Positions 6,811-15,544 of a stretch of 40,233 nucleotides of DNA are shown one piece after another. The DNA is from Bacteroidales bacterium (GTDB lineage: Bacteria > Bacteroidota > Bacteroidia > Bacteroidales > UBA932). A program made the position numbers and the translations under genes. Below the pieces are notes generated by a model, which worked only from the letters and a program-made list of their open reading frames with translations, was not told the origin of the DNA and did not search any database. The stretch's first letter is position 1. Each line of letters begins with the position of its first letter. Where the stretch lies: positions 1 through 40,233 of the forward strand of contig JAQUYF010000012.1 of the NCBI GenBank assembly GCA_028691975.1. The letters run 5' to 3'.

Positions 6811-9800
6811 TTTACCAACTCAAAGTCTTGTCTGTTAGACATTAACTTGTTCTTGGCATAAACACGTCCTGCAATATGATATTGACCGGCATTGTCAGGA
6901 ATCATATCACAGCGATATTTAGCAATACCATCTTTAAAACTGACATTTTTATAGGCAAAAATCTCCTTTATCCTGTATTCCCCTTTCACATTCTGATCAG
7001 CCACAACCATCTCTACCCCCAAATCATCAGGATCCAGATCACCTATGTAGATAACCAACTCCGAGAAGCACTCTTTCCCCAGCAGAAGAGCACCCCTGTC
7101 ATCGTTTGGCTTTACATAAGAGATGACCTCAATATGTCCCCATTCTCTGCGAAGTCTCTTTTTCCAGAAAGCAATCTCTCGGGACTGATGGTAGTCATCT
7201 TCAATCATCGCTTTCTGACGTTTATAGAGAGGATAATAGTACTGATTAAGGTAGTCGGACATCATACGGTTGGTAGTGAAGTTGCATGCAACCTGAGCAA
7301 TGGTATTCTTAATAGTCTGAATCCATTCGGGAGAGAGGCCTTCACTGTCCTTATCATAAAACATCGGACCTATCTCATTTTCAAGAATTGTATAGATAGT
7401 GGCAGCGTCCAGCTCATCCTGAAATGACTGGTCATCATACGTCCGCTCCATTGGCAAAGCCCAGCCTGCCCCCTGTTTATAACCTTCTACCCACCATCCG
7501 TCAAGTACCGAAAAGTGCATTACTCCATTCATAACAGCCTTTTCTCCACTGGTTCCGGAAGCCTCCAAAGGCCTTGTAGGATTGTTCATCCATACATCTA
7601 CCCCCTGAACAAGAAGTTTGGCTAATGTGATATCATAATTAGGGACAAATACTATCTTGCCTAAGAATTGAGGCATCTTGGAGATATCTATTATTCTCTT
7701 TATCAGATCTTGACCTGCTTTATCGGCAGGATGAGCCTTGCCGGCAAACAGGAATTGTACAGGTCTGTCGGGGTTGTTTACGATCTCGTTGAGTCTGTCA
7801 AGATTGGTAAACAGAAGCAAGGCACGTTTGTATGTTGCAAACCTGCGGGCAAAACCTATTGTTAAAACATCGTCTCGCAGTGTTTTTTTAATCTTGACAA
7901 TCTGACGCGGAGAATAGTGGTTGGACGAGGTGGTATCACTCATTCTATCCTTAACCGACTCGATCAATCTGTGGCGCAAAGCCTGACGAGTTTCCCAAAT
8001 CGTTTTGTCCGGGACTTGATATATCCCGTCAAAACAGCTCTTGTCATAGTGGTGTGTTCTGAAGTCATCACCGAATACTTGAGCATGTATCTTTTTCCAC
8101 TCCGGAGCCGTCCATGTCGGATAGTGAACTCCGTTAGTAACGTAGGTAACATTTAACTCCTCGGGAAGATAGCCTGTCCAAAGCTTAGCAAATATCTTCT
8201 GGCTCACCTTACCGTGAAGCCAACTTACTCCATTGACCTCCTGAGAAAGATTTGCTGCCAGAAAGCTCATTGAAAACTTCTCGCCCGGATCCTTTGGGTT
8301 GGCCTTACCGAGCCCCATCAATGTCTGCCAATCAATCTTTAAGCGATCAGGATAGTGCGCTATGTAAGCTCTGAGCAGATCCTCTGAAAATGCATCATGG
8401 CCGGCAGGAACAGGCGTATGAGTTGTAAACAGCGAAGAAGAACGGACTACTTCCATAGCCTCGAGAAACGATAGATTGTCCTGCAAAATATATTCTCGAA
8501 GCCTCTCAAGCCCTGTAAATGCGGCATGGCCTTCATTGCAATGATAGACATCGGCTTCGATGCCCAAAGCCCTGAGCATTCTGATACCGCCTACACCAAG
8601 CAGAAGTTCCTGCTTGAGACGATTTTCCCAGTCTCCGCCATAAAGCTGATAAGTAACTTGTCTGTCCTCGGGGAGATTTCCCTCAAAATCGGCATCCAGC
8701 AGGTAGAGATCAATTCGGCCCACATCCACTCTCCATACTCTCGCCGACAGATTACGACCTGGTAAAGCAACATTAATCGTAACCCAATTGTCATTACCGT
8801 CACGAACAGGAGTTGCCGGAATCTTCATAAAGTCCTGCGGCTCGTAAGTAGATATCTGATCACCGAATGCTGACAGATGTTGAGTAAAATACCCGTATCT
8901 GTAGAGCAAGCCGACGGCAGTAAGATTGACATTCATGTCACTTGCCTCTTTAAGATAGTCTCCGGCAAGAATTCCAAGTCCTCCGGAATAAATCTTCAGA
9001 GATGTATCAAGACCGTATTCCATACAGAAATATGCGATACGCGGATTCTTCTCCTTAGGCTTCTCTGACATATAATCTTTAAAGGAACGATATACGGCAT
9101 CCAACTTTTCAATAAATGCCTCATCCTTCTCAAGTTCCTTATATTGAGAAAGCGATATTTTGTCGAGCATGGCAAGCGGATTACCGTTTGACTCTGCCCA
9201 AAGCTGACTGTCTATTCCCGAAAACAGATCTATCGCCTCCTGATTCCAGCACCACCAAAGGTTTTTGGCAAGCAGATCAAGATGTTTCAGTCTGTTGGGA
9301 ATCTGTCTGTTAATCAACACACTTGTCCACGAAGGCGAGTTTGTAACAAGTCTGGTGTATGCCTGTGGCTTATCATCTACCAATTCCGGAAAATCCCCTT
9401 TAACGTCGATGACCTTCTTTATCGCAAGAGCATAAGCCTGCTTATAATAGCAGATGTTATTCTCCCACAAGGCGATTTTAGATACATCTCTCGCATTTGT
9501 ACTATACTCTTCCTGCTCCTCCGGTGTCAATTTGGCAATCTCGAGAATGCGGTTGACGACACCATTTACGACTTCGTCATAATTTGCATCGTTTCTCGGA
9601 ATAATATCTATTCCTTTATGGCTTTTATTTTTAGGATAATGACTTTCTACCCAAAGGCCGAAACCGGCCAAAGTAGTAGTGGTGGTAGGCACCTTGAATG
9701 CAAGCGATTCCAGCGGAGTATAGCCCCACGGCTCATAATATGAAGGAAAGATTGTCAAATCCAGACCTACCAGCAAATCATAGTACGTCATATTAAATAT

Positions 9801-11039
9801 GCCGTCATTTCCATTCAGGTATGACGGAATGAAAAACACGTTAACATCATCGGCAGCTGCATTATTGAGGTTTAAAGATCTGAGACGATTTGTAATCACG
9901 TCATAATCATCCATCAAATAGTGAGTGATATTGGTAGTGTATGTGGATGCAGGATTTTGCATTTTTGCCAGCAACTCTTTATTGGGACCGTTGTTACCTG
10001 CTGGAACCATGATGAAGGCAAGCACTTTCTTACCTTTGTAGTTACCCGTATTCAACCTGCTCAGGGCATCAATAAAAACATCAATACCCTTATTGCTGTA
10101 CTCGTATCTTCCACTTATCCCGATCAACGGAGAATCATCCGGAAAGGTCTGAGAAGCCATAATGGAAGCTATCTCCAGCAACTTCTTTCTTGCTCTCTGA
10201 CGGTAATCATCATACTCTTCTTCAGGAGGAGTAAAACTGTTTTCGAAGCCATTCGGAGTCACTGTATCCACCTCTCTGCCAAGAAATTGCTTACATTCAA
10301 CAGCTGTAATCTCACTCACGGTGGTAAAGACGTCAGCATTAGTCGCAGCTGCCTTTTCAAGAGAGTGACGGGCTACAACACCGTACTCTTTGGCAAGTTC
10401 ATCGGCATTCATGTGTCCAATCTGGTCATATAGAGGCTTGTTCTTACCTGCAACACAACGTCCTATAACTGTTGCGTGTGTTGTAAACACAGTGCCGATA
10501 GGGAGATTGGCATTGACAATATAGAGCAATCCGGCCCCTGTCATCCACTCATGGAACTGAGCCACAACCTTGTGGTGCGGGCTTAAATTGAACTTTACAA
10601 AACTTTCGATAACTTTTCCGGTTGCGTAGCCGAAGAGTGCTGATTCAATATATTCCCAACTTCCGCTGATTGAGTCAACTCCATTGGCCTTCCACAATTC
10701 GGTCAGTATTTCGTCCTTTTTCGGAATAAATTGAGTGTAATCCACCAAAATAGCAATGGGATTACCCGGTACGTTCCATCTGCCGACTCTGATACGCAGA
10801 CCCTCTTGCAAGGCGTCCTCTCTCCATGAACGGAACAAATGGGGATCCTCAGTAAACTCAGGATTCTGTTCGACATCTCGCCAGACGTCTGGTCCAATGT
10901 GTATATGATTTTTCTTTAACTCTTTGCCCAGGAACAGCGCCTTTGTTGCAAGAACAGTATGAATTCCACCTACCTTGTTACAAACTTCCCAACTAACTTC
11001 AAACAAATAATCGGGCATAGTTTCTTTTTCAATTGTCAT
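6801..11039 (-). CDS. Fused glycogen synthase (GT3) - alpha-glucan phosphorylase (GT35)
   Basis: One uninterrupted 1412-residue frame joins two enzymes. Residues about 8-550 match eukaryote-type GT3 glycogen synthase: FEVSWEVCNKVGGIHTVL (13-30), QFHEW (161-165), THATVIGR, TPNGFE, GRYEYSNKGID and YEPWGYTPLESLAF (435-448, catalytic Glu region). Residues about 580-1412 are a short-type GT35 phosphorylase. That part starts with a DUF3417-like segment (LKHLDLLAKNLWWCWNQEA), then IAYFCMEYGLD, YSGGLGILAGD, CNEGHAAF, THTPVPAGHD and RPLEASGTSGEKAVMNG, with K1167 as the expected pyridoxal-phosphate lysine. One polypeptide would therefore both extend and phosphorolyse alpha-1,4-glucan. GT3 enzymes use UDP-glucose. 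ATG at 11039 gives MTIEKET; a second ATG at codon 8 is possible. The gene lies 10 bp after the GH57 gene. Confidence 0.93.
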   Translation of the reverse strand: MTIEKETMPDYLFEVSWEVCNKVGGIHTVLATKALFLGKELKKNHIHIGPDVWRDVEQNPEFTEDPHLFRSWREDALQEGLRIRVGRWNVPGNPIAILVDYTQFIPKKDEILTELWKANGVDSISGSWEYIESALFGYATGKVIESFVKFNLSPHHKVVAQFHEWMTGAGLLYIVNANLPIGTVFTTHATVIGRCVAGKNKPLYDQIGHMNADELAKEYGVVARHSLEKAAATNADVFTTVSEITAVECKQFLGREVDTVTPNGFENSFTPPEEEYDDYRQRARKKLLEIASIMASQTFPDDSPLIGISGRYEYSNKGIDVFIDALSRLNTGNYKGKKVLAFIMVPAGNNGPNKELLAKMQNPASTYTTNITHYLMDDYDVITNRLRSLNLNNAAADDVNVFFIPSYLNGNDGIFNMTYYDLLVGLDLTIFPSYYEPWGYTPLESLAFKVPTTTTTLAGFGLWVESHYPKNKSHKGIDIIPRNDANYDEVVNGVVNRILEIAKLTPEEQEEYSTNARDVSKIALWENNICYYKQAYALAIKKVIDVKGDFPELVDDKPQAYTRLVTNSPSWTSVLINRQIPNRLKHLDLLAKNLWWCWNQEAIDLFSGIDSQLWAESNGNPLAMLDKISLSQYKELEKDEAFIEKLDAVYRSFKDYMSEKPKEKNPRIAYFCMEYGLDTSLKIYSGGLGILAGDYLKEASDMNVNLTAVGLLYRYGYFTQHLSAFGDQISTYEPQDFMKIPATPVRDGNDNWVTINVALPGRNLSARVWRVDVGRIDLYLLDADFEGNLPEDRQVTYQLYGGDWENRLKQELLLGVGGIRMLRALGIEADVYHCNEGHAAFTGLERLREYILQDNLSFLEAMEVVRSSSLFTTHTPVPAGHDAFSEDLLRAYIAHYPDRLKIDWQTLMGLGKANPKDPGEKFSMSFLAANLSQEVNGVSWLHGKVSQKIFAKLWTGYLPEELNVTYVTNGVHYPTWTAPEWKKIHAQVFGDDFRTHHYDKSCFDGIYQVPDKTIWETRQALRHRLIESVKDRMSDTTSSNHYSPRQIVKIKKTLRDDVLTIGFARRFATYKRALLLFTNLDRLNEIVNNPDRPVQFLFAGKAHPADKAGQDLIKRIIDISKMPQFLGKIVFVPNYDITLAKLLVQGVDVWMNNPTRPLEASGTSGEKAVMNGVMHFSVLDGWWVEGYKQGAGWALPMERTYDDQSFQDELDAATIYTILENEIGPMFYDKDSEGLSPEWIQTIKNTIAQVACNFTTNRMMSDYLNQYYYPLYKRQKAMIEDDYHQSREIAFWKKRLRREWGHIEVISYVKPNDDRGALLLGKECFSELVIYIGDLDPDDLGVEMVVADQNVKGEYRIKEIFAYKNVSFKDGIAKYRCDMIPDNAGQYHIAGRVYAKNKLMSNRQDFELVKWL

Positions 11040-11049
11040 AAATTTATAA

Positions 11050-12258
11050 TTAAGATTTCTTCTTTATCGCAAGTAATTTGTCCTGAACTCTAATCTCAAA
11101 ATCGCTCAATACATTCATATAATTGATAAATGCCTCGTAAGGCGTTTCATACGGATTAAAGTAGCTGTGCACGACTCCGTCTGAGAAAAATTTGGTACAC
11201 ATGTAGTAAAAATGATCACTCTCCTGCAATCTTCTGTATGTACTGATCAAATTTTCATCCTTAGTCTTAAAGACCTTGCTTTCAAGGGCATATATCTTAC
11301 CGAAGGCTTCGTTCTGAAGCTCGTTACCAAGCCATGCACTGGTATCTCTCTCTTCATCCGCCCACGAGATCGGGAACGGTACATGCAGTGGAGCTACAGG
11401 CTGATACATCTTAACTGCCTCACTCGGAGTACAGAAGCCTATACCATGAGACAGCATTACACCCGGCAGAGCATACATGAAATCGAAGATTCCTGTAGAG
11501 GCGTTCTGGTGCTCACCGAAAGTCTCATAGTCCATAAAAAGATTGACCACATCACCGTCGTTAAAGGCATTCATCACCCATGTTGCATATTTATCTGCTG
11601 TCAGTGGCCATGAATCCCACGACTTGTCGGAAAATCTGAAGGCTATGTCATCGCTCATATTAAAGTTGCGCAGCAATAACTTTAATCGAGGGTTAATCGC
11701 ATTGGTATAGATATAGTTTGGACTCTTCCATCCCAGGATCTGTTTTGCACCTTCAGTCAGCATAGTATGATATCCCAACTCGGACACAGTCTCACCGATA
11801 GCATCGGAATAGACCAGCTCTGTATTGCGGAAAGCTGTCGGCTTAACGCCAAAATACTTTTCTATCAACTGAGCATGCTGCTTTACCTGTTTTTTAAACT
11901 CGGTTGGAGATACCATTGAGGCAAGTGAGTGGGAATATGTCTCCGCCAAAAATTCGACACATCCTGTCTTTGCAAGAGCCTGAAAACTCTCAAGCACCTG
12001 AGGTGCATATTTTTCGAATTGTTCTATGGCAACTCCGGAGATAGAATATGTGATTTTAAACTCCTTACCGTATTTTTTTATCAGGTCGAGCATCATGTTG
12101 TTTGCAGGAAGATAGCACTTCTCCGCCACTCTCTTCAGTATAGTTCTATTGGCAAAGTCATCAAAATAGTGAGAATCGTTACCGATATCGAAAAATCTGT
12201 ATAATCTCAGTCTATCGGGCTGATGCACTTGAAAGTAGAAACAAATTGTCTTATTCAT
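11050..12258 (-). CDS. GH57 alpha-amylase-type glycoside hydrolase
   Basis: The 402-residue product begins ICFYFQVHQPDRL, the first GH57 signature. It carries FRNTELVY with E147 as expected nucleophile and FMDYETFGEH with D243 as expected acid/base. The N-terminal (beta/alpha)7 region and following helical part match bacterial GH57 enzymes of about 400 residues. There is no signal peptide, so it should act on cytoplasmic glycogen or maltodextrin; hydrolase versus transglycosylase activity cannot be decided by reading. It lies 12 bp after the GT4 gene and 10 bp before the synthase-phosphorylase fusion. Confidence 0.92.
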   Translation of the reverse strand: MNKTICFYFQVHQPDRLRLYRFFDIGNDSHYFDDFANRTILKRVAEKCYLPANNMMLDLIKKYGKEFKITYSISGVAIEQFEKYAPQVLESFQALAKTGCVEFLAETYSHSLASMVSPTEFKKQVKQHAQLIEKYFGVKPTAFRNTELVYSDAIGETVSELGYHTMLTEGAKQILGWKSPNYIYTNAINPRLKLLLRNFNMSDDIAFRFSDKSWDSWPLTADKYATWVMNAFNDGDVVNLFMDYETFGEHQNASTGIFDFMYALPGVMLSHGIGFCTPSEAVKMYQPVAPLHVPFPISWADEERDTSAWLGNELQNEAFGKIYALESKVFKTKDENLISTYRRLQESDHFYYMCTKFFSDGVVHSYFNPYETPYEAFINYMNVLSDFEIRVQDKLLAIKKKS

Positions 12259-12270
12259 ATCAATATATTT

Positions 12271-13560
12271 TTATTTTTTACTGTTAATGGCGGCTTCGTA
12301 GACCTGTTTAATCCTGGTCGCCGCGTTATCCCACTTAAGGGCATTCACTTCGTCAGCCCCTTTTGCAACCGCCTCCTTTGAGATGGCGGGGTACATGAGC
12401 AAGGCATACATTGCATCTGCAAGAGCATCAATATCCCAAAAATCAACCTTTATGGCATACTTTAATACTTCAGCCACTCCGGACTGCTTGGATATGATAG
12501 TCGGCACATTAGACTTCATCGCCTCAAGAGGAGAGATACCAAACGGCTCCGAGACAGACGGCATCACATACACATCGGAGTATGCGAACATCCTCTGGAC
12601 GTCATCCCCTCTGAGAAATCCTGTAAAATGGAATCTGTCGGCAATTTTCAATTTCGCCACACGACGAATGGAGCGATTCATCAAATCTCCGCTTCCCGCC
12701 ATAACAAACCTCACGTTCGGATACATTTTCAACACCTTGTTGGCCGCTTCTATAAAATATTCCGGCCCCTTCTGGAACGTGATACGCCCCAAAAAGGTGA
12801 TAACCTTCTCTTTAACCCCTCTTTGCACGGAAAGATCGCTTCTGCCGGTAAAATCAACCGCATTATGGACCGTAATCACTTTTGCAGGGTCAATCCCATA
12901 TTTATTGATTACTATATTGCGGGTTAAGTTACTGACCGTAATCACGCGATCCGCTTCCTGCATGCCCATCTGTTCAAGATGGAACACTTCTGTATTGATA
13001 TTTTCACCGGAACGGTCAAATTCTGTAGCATGAACATGTATCACAAGCGGCTTGCCGGAAACACGTTTGGCCGCAATACCGGCCAGATATGTAAGCCAGT
13101 CATGAGCATGTATCACATCAAACTGATTGTCCATGGCAATCGCACCGGCAACCATTGCGTAGCGCGACACCTCTTCCATCAAGTTCTTTCCGTACCTGCC
13201 TGAAAATTTGTATTTTTGTTTAAAATAGCCGGTAAATTCCTCTCTTTGAAACCGCTGCTCTTTTTCCACCAAAGATGTAAACTCTACCGGATCTATGTAA
13301 GGACTCAGATTGGACCCTACCCTAAGAAAATTAACCTTTGACAGAAATTCATCTACACTGTGACATTTGTCGTAAACCGCTACATCACTTGCATTGATAA
13401 TCCTGACAGCACTCTGATCTTCGTCGCCCGATGCGGAAGGCATCACGAAAAGTACCTCCACATCATTGTGTGCAAGCCCTTTCGTCATTCCATAACAAGC
13501 TGTCCCAAGACCTCCCGCAATGTGGGGAGGAAACTCCCAGCCAAACATCAAAACTTTCAT
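12271..13560 (-). CDS. GT4/GT5-like retaining glycosyltransferase of the glycogen cluster
   Basis: The 429-residue product starts KVLMFGWEFPPHIAGGLGTACYG, the glycogen-synthase-like donor/acceptor loop. It has the C-terminal GT-B domain with FLGRITFQKGPEYFIEA and the EX7E motif SEPFGISPLEA (E338 and E346). It resembles GT4-type enzymes found in bacterial glycogen clusters more than classical GlgA. Since the operon also has a GT3 synthase domain, this one may prime or extend a different chain; that is inference. Its ATG overlaps the TGA of the debranching gene (ATGA at 13557-13560), implying coupled translation. Confidence 0.88.
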   Translation of the reverse strand: MKVLMFGWEFPPHIAGGLGTACYGMTKGLAHNDVEVLFVMPSASGDEDQSAVRIINASDVAVYDKCHSVDEFLSKVNFLRVGSNLSPYIDPVEFTSLVEKEQRFQREEFTGYFKQKYKFSGRYGKNLMEEVSRYAMVAGAIAMDNQFDVIHAHDWLTYLAGIAAKRVSGKPLVIHVHATEFDRSGENINTEVFHLEQMGMQEADRVITVSNLTRNIVINKYGIDPAKVITVHNAVDFTGRSDLSVQRGVKEKVITFLGRITFQKGPEYFIEAANKVLKMYPNVRFVMAGSGDLMNRSIRRVAKLKIADRFHFTGFLRGDDVQRMFAYSDVYVMPSVSEPFGISPLEAMKSNVPTIISKQSGVAEVLKYAIKVDFWDIDALADAMYALLMYPAISKEAVAKGADEVNALKWDNAATRIKQVYEAAINSKK

Positions 13561-15497
13561 TTCTCAGCATCCTCCTTTTTGTATTTATTAATCAAATATT
13601 TAACTCTCAATATCTCTGAGACGCTCGCAGCCGAATTGATGGCTCCGTGCGGATAGTGAGGTGGATCTCCATCATAGATCTCCGCAACCGCCCCAAGTCC
13701 GTGGATGTTCATATCTTCCGCAAAACCATCTACCAGCATCTCTGCAGTACGAAGATAAGATGGCCCGTAAAGCTTTAGATTGGCTGTAATGTAAGGGCCT
13801 AACAGCCATGGCCTCGTACAGCCGTTATGGTATGCCAGGTCTCTCTGGATCTGATTGCCTTCATAAACCCCCTTATAGAGCGGATTTTTAGGTGAAAGTG
13901 TGCGAATACCGCGATCTGTGACCAACTCACGGTTAATCGACCTCAACACCTCCGCCTGAATCTCTTCGGAGATGGGGCAGTAAGGCAGTGAACATGCATA
14001 TATCTGAGAAGGTCTGGTAAATATATTCTGTCCGTCACGATCTACATAGTCGGCAAGATGGCAACGTTCCTCAACCCAAAACATCTTCAAGAAATTATCT
14101 TCTATCAACTTCTTGATATTAAGACATTTGTCAATAAAGACCTTATCTTTTCCGAATTTTGCTTCCATATCTGCCGCAAAGCTTACAGCATTGTACCACA
14201 GAGAATTAGTCTCTACCTGATAACCTGCACGCTCCGTAACCGGCACTCCGTCAAGATAAGCATTCATCCAAGTCAGTGCGACCCCCTTCTTCTCTCCCCA
14301 CAAAAGGCCATTGTCGTGCATCTGCACTTCCGGCCGACCTGCAATATAGCTTAATATAATATCTTTCAGTATCTTACCATATTTAGTCCATGCCCCCTTC
14401 TCGTCATTGGTAAATGAAGCTAAATGCTGCACATCCGGCGTAATTCTCAGCGGGCCGTCAACCTGATTGCAGCCGTGCAGAATTGCATCTTTGTGTATGG
14501 TGATCAAGTCGCTCAACACTTTGTTGAAGAGCGTCACATTTCCGTCATTGTAAAGTGTAAGGCCCGGCAAGAAAACACACGTATCACGCAGGATTCCCGT
14601 AGCCAGCCATGAGAAGCCGCTGCAAACCCTTGTAAATGGACCGTTTATGGCAAATAATTGAGCAGCAGCCGCCTTTAGACAGTCTTCATAATTCTCACGC
14701 TTGACTCTTGTCTTCTCCTCCTTAGTAAAATTAGGTTTGAAACTTCTCGTATTCATCGCCTTTGTCGAAGCGGAGAAAATGACAGTCTCACCCTTCTTAA
14801 TCGGCATCTCAAAGAAACCCGGAACAAACAAATCCTCTGTACAGTCAAATCCTCTCCTGTACTCCTCTCTATAGACGATGCCACGATACCAGTCCGGATT
14901 ATGAACATATTCACAAGACTTTGAGCACTGAAGATTCAGATCCGGAAAGCCCGCATACATATTGAAAGCCACCCCGTTTTCTATTGGAGTGTAATGTGTA
15001 TCGGCATCAGTATTGGCATGCGTAAGGGAGTGAATGTCTCTGAAGGCAAGAAACGGCTTCAAACGCAGTACAGTCTCTGAATTGGCCTCCAGAAGAGTGT
15101 ACTTGATCAGAAGCTGCTCCTCTTCATGAATGAAAATAAAGGACTTCTGAAAGATCATCCCGCCTACACGGTACGTAATTGTAGGAATAGGATCCATTTC
15201 AAAGTCTATGATATACTTATGACCTCTCGGCTCATATACATTTCCGTAATTGTGGATGCCCAAATTGAAAGGCTGCCCATGCTGGAGCAATGTCTCATCG
15301 AGAGAGGAGAGCAAAATGTATTTGTCAGCTCCGAATTTATCCATCGGGACAACGAGCAAGCCATGATACTTCCTCGTATTACAACATACAATTGTAGTGT
15401 TTGCATAGCCTCCGGCCCTATTTGTTGACAATACTTCCCGCTTTAGAGAGTATTCAAGGTTGACTAATTCAGCCTTATTAAACTTTAAATAAGCCAT
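13557..15497 (-). CDS. Glycogen debranching enzyme (GDE N- and C-terminal domains, GH133-type)
   Basis: The 646-residue product has the bacterial GDE N-terminal domain (about 15-245: LSTNRAGGYANTTIVCCNTRKYHGLLV, then SSLDETL) and an (alpha/alpha)6-barrel C-terminal domain (about 270-640). The latter includes GFSWLATGILRDTCVFLPGL, DGPLRITPDVQHLASF, the LTWMNA region (408-413), VETNSLWYNAVSF (428-440) and a final PHYPHGAINSAASVSE. It should remove alpha-1,6 branch points as an amylo-alpha-1,6-glucosidase. In many relatives the motif reads WMDA; here residue 412 is Asn, which may or may not matter. It lies 47 bp downstream of glgB, and I see no clear -7 box in that gap. Confidence 0.9.
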   Translation of the reverse strand: MAYLKFNKAELVNLEYSLKREVLSTNRAGGYANTTIVCCNTRKYHGLLVVPMDKFGADKYILLSSLDETLLQHGQPFNLGIHNYGNVYEPRGHKYIIDFEMDPIPTITYRVGGMIFQKSFIFIHEEEQLLIKYTLLEANSETVLRLKPFLAFRDIHSLTHANTDADTHYTPIENGVAFNMYAGFPDLNLQCSKSCEYVHNPDWYRGIVYREEYRRGFDCTEDLFVPGFFEMPIKKGETVIFSASTKAMNTRSFKPNFTKEEKTRVKRENYEDCLKAAAAQLFAINGPFTRVCSGFSWLATGILRDTCVFLPGLTLYNDGNVTLFNKVLSDLITIHKDAILHGCNQVDGPLRITPDVQHLASFTNDEKGAWTKYGKILKDIILSYIAGRPEVQMHDNGLLWGEKKGVALTWMNAYLDGVPVTERAGYQVETNSLWYNAVSFAADMEAKFGKDKVFIDKCLNIKKLIEDNFLKMFWVEERCHLADYVDRDGQNIFTRPSQIYACSLPYCPISEEIQAEVLRSINRELVTDRGIRTLSPKNPLYKGVYEGNQIQRDLAYHNGCTRPWLLGPYITANLKLYGPSYLRTAEMLVDGFAEDMNIHGLGAVAEIYDGDPPHYPHGAINSAASVSEILRVKYLINKYKKEDAEK

Positions 15498-15544
15498 ATA
15501 TCTAATATTTTTAACCGCGCAAGTTACAACAAAAAATCGGATAA

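Noticed and set aside
15498-15544. Promoter TAACTTGC in front of the debranching gene
   Set aside because: It does not match the TTTG part of the -7 consensus. It remains possible but is unsupported.
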